64,000 nucleotides of DNA from Runella salmonicolor (GTDB taxonomy: Bacteria > Bacteroidota > Bacteroidia > Cytophagales > Spirosomataceae): assembly GCF_024158025.1 (NCBI RefSeq), contig NZ_JAMZEL010000009.1, positions 124,001 to 188,000 on the forward strand, read 5' to 3'. A program made the translations under genes and the position numbers. Positions 60,893 to 64,000 of the stretch are shown in pieces (positions within the stretch are counted from its first letter, which is position 1; each line of letters opens with the position of its first letter). The notes beneath the pieces are model-generated. The model searched no databases, had not been told where the DNA came from, and was given only the letters and a program-made list of their open reading frames with translations.

Positions 60893-61741
60893 ATGAAAAC
60901 AATTCAATTTCTCGTATTTTGTTTTTTCGTACAGTGGGGTTACGCCCAAGAGAAATCCCTTTTGTGGGAGGTGTCTGGCAATGGCCTGACCAAGCCGTCG
61001 TACGTTTACGGAACCATCCACATGATTTGTCCCAATGATTATTTTATGACCGATTCGACCAAGTCGGCCTTTCAAAAGGCGGAGCAAGTCTACCTCGAAC
61101 TCGATATGGATGACCCAACCCTGATGTCGAAGATGATGCAGCTGATGATGCTCACCAACGGAAAGAAAATGAAAGACTATCTCAAGCCCGAGGAGTATAC
61201 GCTACTAAGCGACTATTTTAAAGCTAAAATGGGGGCAAACCTTGACCAAATGGGTGGGATGAAGCCATTTGCGCTTATGTCGATGCTGTACACAACCCTG
61301 CTGAGTTGCCAGCCCCAATCCTACGAATTGGTGTTTACCCAGATGGCTTCCAGTGCCAAAAAAGAGGTGCTGGGACTTGAAACTGTTGAACTTCAGATGG
61401 GCGTTTTTGACCAAATTCCCTATGAAAAACAGGCGGGATTGTTGGCGGATATGGTTCGAAAAAAAGATGAATCCACAAAAGAATTTGGCGATATGGTGAC
61501 GCTCTACAAAAAGCAGGATTTGGAAGGGCTGCTAAAATTGATGGACAACAGCGAATGGGATTTTAATGGTTACGAAGACATTTTATTGGCCAACCGAAAT
61601 ACGGCTTGGGTACCCATCATGGAAAAGGCCATGAAGTCAAAATCCACTTTTTTTGCGGTAGGTGCAGGACATTTGGGAGGAGCAAAAGGCGTATTGCAAC
61701 TGCTTAAAAAACAGGGGTATACCGTAAAAGCCGTGCTGTAA
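60893..61741 (+). CDS. TraB/GumN family protein
   Basis: A 282-aa exported protein with signal peptide MKTIQFLVFCFFVQWGYAQE. TraB/GumN motifs are clear: KPSYVYGTIHMICP (GTIH), ERD/ERN-type motif in LLANRNTAWVPIMEKAM and the terminal VGAGHLGGAKGVLQLLKKQG-Y. Some homologues are metalloproteases; the GxxH and N/E residues are retained, but activity is not known. It follows the hypothetical gene by 21 bp. Confidence 0.88.
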   Translation: MKTIQFLVFCFFVQWGYAQEKSLLWEVSGNGLTKPSYVYGTIHMICPNDYFMTDSTKSAFQKAEQVYLELDMDDPTLMSKMMQLMMLTNGKKMKDYLKPEEYTLLSDYFKAKMGANLDQMGGMKPFALMSMLYTTLLSCQPQSYELVFTQMASSAKKEVLGLETVELQMGVFDQIPYEKQAGLLADMVRKKDESTKEFGDMVTLYKKQDLEGLLKLMDNSEWDFNGYEDILLANRNTAWVPIMEKAMKSKSTFFAVGAGHLGGAKGVLQLLKKQGYTVKAVL

Positions 61742-61897
61742 TTTTAGGTTTAATAATGGCGGAAACGTCTTTTTTTAACCTAAGCAGATATACCTCCAGC
61801 GGTGAAAATGCGTTTTATTTGTCGTTAAGTAGCACTGCGTAGCTAGGCGGTTTCGCACCTATTTATTATTAATATCTCGCAAATAAACGAAAGAAGA

Positions 61898-62653
61898 ATG
61901 AACACAATCAAATCAATGGTGCTTGTTGCGTTGGGGTTAATGGCTGTGGTGGTAAGGGCGCAAACTCCCGATGAAGTTGTGAATGGTTATTTAAATCAAA
62001 CGGGTGGCAAAGACAAACTATCGACCATTAAATCCCTTCGAATGGAAGGGAAAATCAAAATGCAGTCGGTGGAAATTCCCGTAACAATACTTCAGGAAAA
62101 AGGTGGAAAACTAAAAATGGTGACGGTTGTCAACGGAGTCGAGTTTGTTCAGATGGCGTATGATGGAAAAACCGCGTGGTCGACCAATGCCGTAACCAAA
62201 CTTCCCGAAATCATGTCAGAGGAGGATGCTTATAATGTCCAGCAAGAAACGGATGCCGATTTTCCCAATCCTTTTTTAGATTATAAGTCAAAAGGCTATA
62301 CTGCAGAGGTGCAAGGGCGAGAAAAAGTGGGTAACGTAGATTGTATCAAGCTCAAACTAACCAAAAAGGCGCTCAAACGAAATAAGAAAGTAGAAGAAAA
62401 CAGCATGATTTATTACTTTGACGCCCAAAATTTCAACCTTTTAATGTCGCGAGGTTTGATTAATAATGGGCCTGTAAGGGGCATTCCGCAGGAAATCATG
62501 TACAATAACTTCCAAAAAGTAGATGGAATAATGTTTCCTTTTGAAATGCGTTATCGAATAAGTGGACAAGAAGGGCAGACGATTATCATCGAGAAAATAG
62601 CCATCAATCCTGTGTTGGATAACAAAGTGTTTGTTTTTCCAGAAGGGAAATAA
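61898..62653 (+). CDS. LolA-like outer-membrane lipoprotein-sorting homologue
   Basis: A 251-aa exported protein (signal SMVLVALGLMAVVVRAQ). The mature half-barrel pattern (VNGYLNQTGGKDKLSTIKSL, VTILQEKGGKLKMVTVVNGV, FVQMAYDGKTAWSTNA, VDCIKLKLTKKA) is like the LolA/outer-membrane lipoprotein-sorting fold widespread in Bacteroidota. It binds a lipid or lipoprotein in analogy; true role unknown. A single gene; the 156 bp before it show no clear signal. Confidence 0.75.
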   Translation: MNTIKSMVLVALGLMAVVVRAQTPDEVVNGYLNQTGGKDKLSTIKSLRMEGKIKMQSVEIPVTILQEKGGKLKMVTVVNGVEFVQMAYDGKTAWSTNAVTKLPEIMSEEDAYNVQQETDADFPNPFLDYKSKGYTAEVQGREKVGNVDCIKLKLTKKALKRNKKVEENSMIYYFDAQNFNLLMSRGLINNGPVRGIPQEIMYNNFQKVDGIMFPFEMRYRISGQEGQTIIIEKIAINPVLDNKVFVFPEGK

Positions 62654-62665
62654 ATAGGGAGATGG

Positions 62666-63595
62666 CTATATTTTTTGTAGCCATGCCGCCAAATCCATCA
62701 TCCATGCCACACCTACGTGTACGATGATACCACCCCAAATACTGCGTGATTCCAGCGCAATCACGCCCAGGATATAACCGCCAAAAATGGAACCGATGGT
62801 TTCGCCGAGGGGCTTGCCAAAATGCAGCGAAGCATAACATACTACCATCGGAATGATGGCACCTCTGCCTAATAAATGGGCCATTCCGATAACCATAAAT
62901 CCCCTGAACATCAGCTCGGTAGATACAAAGTCAAACGCATACAACAGCTCATAAAGCAAGGTCGTAACCCAGCGCGACACGCCGAAATATTCGTCGGCGT
63001 TAGAGTCAAAATAAGTGGGATAGGAGCGTAAAAAATCAGGTTGAAAAGAGGCCCACGCAATCAGTGGAAGCATCAACGAAACCAGTATAAAGTAAGGCTT
63101 TAACTTAGTCCATTTGGGTTGAAGTCCGTAAAAATGATGGCGCTGATTATCGACAAAATAATAAAATAGAGCCAATGGTAGAAAAACGGTCAACGCCGAA
63201 GATACATTGGTGAAGCAATGAAACAAATAGCTGTATACCGCGCCATCAAAGAGCGTACGACTCAGGGAATTGTACCCGTAAAAACCGCCGTCAAGCCCCA
63301 AAACGGCCAAAATGAATACGCTATAGAGCCAGAATCGGGGGTTTTTGACGCGCCACCATTCTTTGGTAAAACCCAAGTAAATAAATAAACCGCCGTAGTA
63401 GGCAAAACAGTAGAGCAGAAAATACCAGACAATACGCAGTGGATTGCCCCGGTAGCTATCAATGATGCCGCGTTCGAGATTGACCGAGTAATTGAACGTT
63501 ATAAACAATACTAAAAACAGGGCAAGGGTTCCGTAAAGATTCCAACGGAAGTCTTGCCGCAGGTGTTTGCGAAGCGCGTCCCAAATTGGTTTCAT
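62666..63595 (-). CDS. CPBP intramembrane metalloprotease homologue
   Basis: A 309-aa polytopic membrane protein (about eight helices) with the Abi/CPBP domain at the C-terminus: STELMFRGFMVIGM (E-x3-R; the first Glu of the usual EE pair is Thr here), VVCYASLHFGKPLGETIGSI (F-x3-H type) and FGGYILGVIALESRSIWGGI-IVHVGVAWMMDLAAW with the last His. The loss of one Glu might reduce activity, as one is the catalytic base. It starts 2 bp after murQ ends and is likely co-transcribed. Confidence 0.82.
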   Translation of the reverse strand: MKPIWDALRKHLRQDFRWNLYGTLALFLVLFITFNYSVNLERGIIDSYRGNPLRIVWYFLLYCFAYYGGLFIYLGFTKEWWRVKNPRFWLYSVFILAVLGLDGGFYGYNSLSRTLFDGAVYSYLFHCFTNVSSALTVFLPLALFYYFVDNQRHHFYGLQPKWTKLKPYFILVSLMLPLIAWASFQPDFLRSYPTYFDSNADEYFGVSRWVTTLLYELLYAFDFVSTELMFRGFMVIGMAHLLGRGAIIPMVVCYASLHFGKPLGETIGSIFGGYILGVIALESRSIWGGIIVHVGVAWMMDLAAWLQKI

Positions 63596-63596
63596 C

Positions 63597-64000
63597 TTAG
63601 CTCTTTCTGCCCGCTTCTACGGCATTGCGTACGCTTCCGTGGTCTTCTAGCAGCGCCTGCGCTTCTTCCGAAGTAAGGTGAGGTAGCTCTTCTCTAACCA
63701 TCCGGATGGCCCGTTGCACCAACTTATAGTTGGTCATTTGCATATCGACCATTTTATTTCCTTTCACGCGCCCCAGCTGAATCATCACCGAGGTTGAAAT
63801 CATGTTCAACGCTAATTTTTGGGCGGTTCCCGATTTCATGCGTGTACTTCCCGTGACAAACTCTGGGCCTACGACAATTTCGACGGGATACTCTGCGGCG
63901 GCGGCTACCGCCGAACCTGAATTGCAGACAATGCACCCCGTCAGAATACCAGATTCGCGGGCTTTCTGCAATCCTCCAATCACGTAAGGGGTTCGACCTG
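63597..64000 (-). CDS. murQ: N-acetylmuramic acid 6-phosphate etherase, C-terminal part
   Basis: Partial gene running off the right edge. The visible 134 codons match the C-terminal part of MurQ: GRTPYVIGGLQKARESG, then CNSGSAVAAAAEYPVEIVVG, PEFVTGSTRMKSGTAQKLAL and VKGNKMVDMQMTNYKLVQRA. MurQ cleaves the lactyl ether of MurNAc-6-P to GlcNAc-6-P during cell-wall recycling. The frame continues upstream of the GTG at 63983 to the window end without a stop, so that codon is internal. It overlaps none and precedes the CPBP gene by 1 bp. Confidence 0.93.
   Translation of the reverse strand, partial: GRTPYVIGGLQKARESGILTGCIVCNSGSAVAAAAEYPVEIVVGPEFVTGSTRMKSGTAQKLALNMISTSVMIQLGRVKGNKMVDMQMTNYKLVQRAIRMVREELPHLTSEEAQALLEDHGSVRNAVEAGRKS

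Overview
The window looks like a chromosome segment of a Bacteroidota bacterium, most likely from the Cytophagales (a Spirosomaceae-like genome such as Runella or relatives; this placement is inference). Supporting signs are a TonB/SusC-type receptor N-terminus with a carboxypeptidase-like plug extension, several exact or near matches to the Bacteroidota promoter element TAnnTTTG, an almost complete lack of Shine-Dalgarno sequences, LytTR and NarL-type regulators, S9 peptidases and typical small families (DUF6326, DUF2721, DUF2207/LemA). No rRNA, tRNA, prophage or CRISPR array was seen.

The centre of the window (30.2-49.8 kb) is a catabolic island. A putative MEDS-BTAD (DcmR-sensor plus SARP-effector) regulator precedes a same-strand cluster: cytochrome P450, a two-protein PEP-synthase-like phosphotransferase resembling phenylphosphate synthase, two paralogous HD phosphohydrolases, an aldehyde dehydrogenase, an SDR dehydrogenase, a [2Fe-2S] ferredoxin and a ferredoxin reductase. 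This parts list matches the Corynebacterium glutamicum Cre pathway, which phosphorylates 4-cresol, oxidises the methyl group with a P450, removes the phosphate and finishes oxidation to 4-hydroxybenzoate. After a convergent AraC regulator comes a seven-gene operon, pcaH-pcaG-pcaB-pcaDC(fused)-pobA-pcaIJ(fused)-pcaF, which takes 4-hydroxybenzoate through protocatechuate and beta-ketoadipate to succinyl-CoA and acetyl-CoA. Together they would form a full route from an alkylphenol to central metabolism. The island ends in a five-unit array of 63-bp palindromic repeats between two convergent genes. The P450 promoter carries an 11-bp tandem repeat of the kind SARP regulators bind.

The left part (0-13 kb) holds ordinary genes: fdhD and moaE, a membrane metallophosphoesterase, a glycolate/lactate oxidase, OsmC, a TetR-MFS unit with an overlapping operator/promoter, and a GNAT-nitrilase pair with a flavin amine oxidase. 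From about 13.4 to 22.5 kb the DNA is visibly AT-richer and contains poorly conserved secreted proteins, a frameshifted ISAs1-like transposase remnant, a YadA-head-like surface protein and a LytTR regulator; this is accessory sequence. A histidine kinase/response regulator pair follows at 23.9-25.4 kb, then an 826-aa S9 peptidase, DUF2721, NUDIX and a SHOCT-like protein.

The right part (50-64 kb) has an HxlR regulator facing an NmrA-like oxidoreductase that is interrupted by an in-frame stop, with a perfect 15-bp palindrome between them; then DoxX, an ABC exporter, a Tat-exported class V aminotransferase, LemA-DUF2207, an ECF sigma factor with a membrane partner, TraB/GumN, a LolA-like protein, a CPBP protease homologue and the C-terminal part of murQ running off the window.
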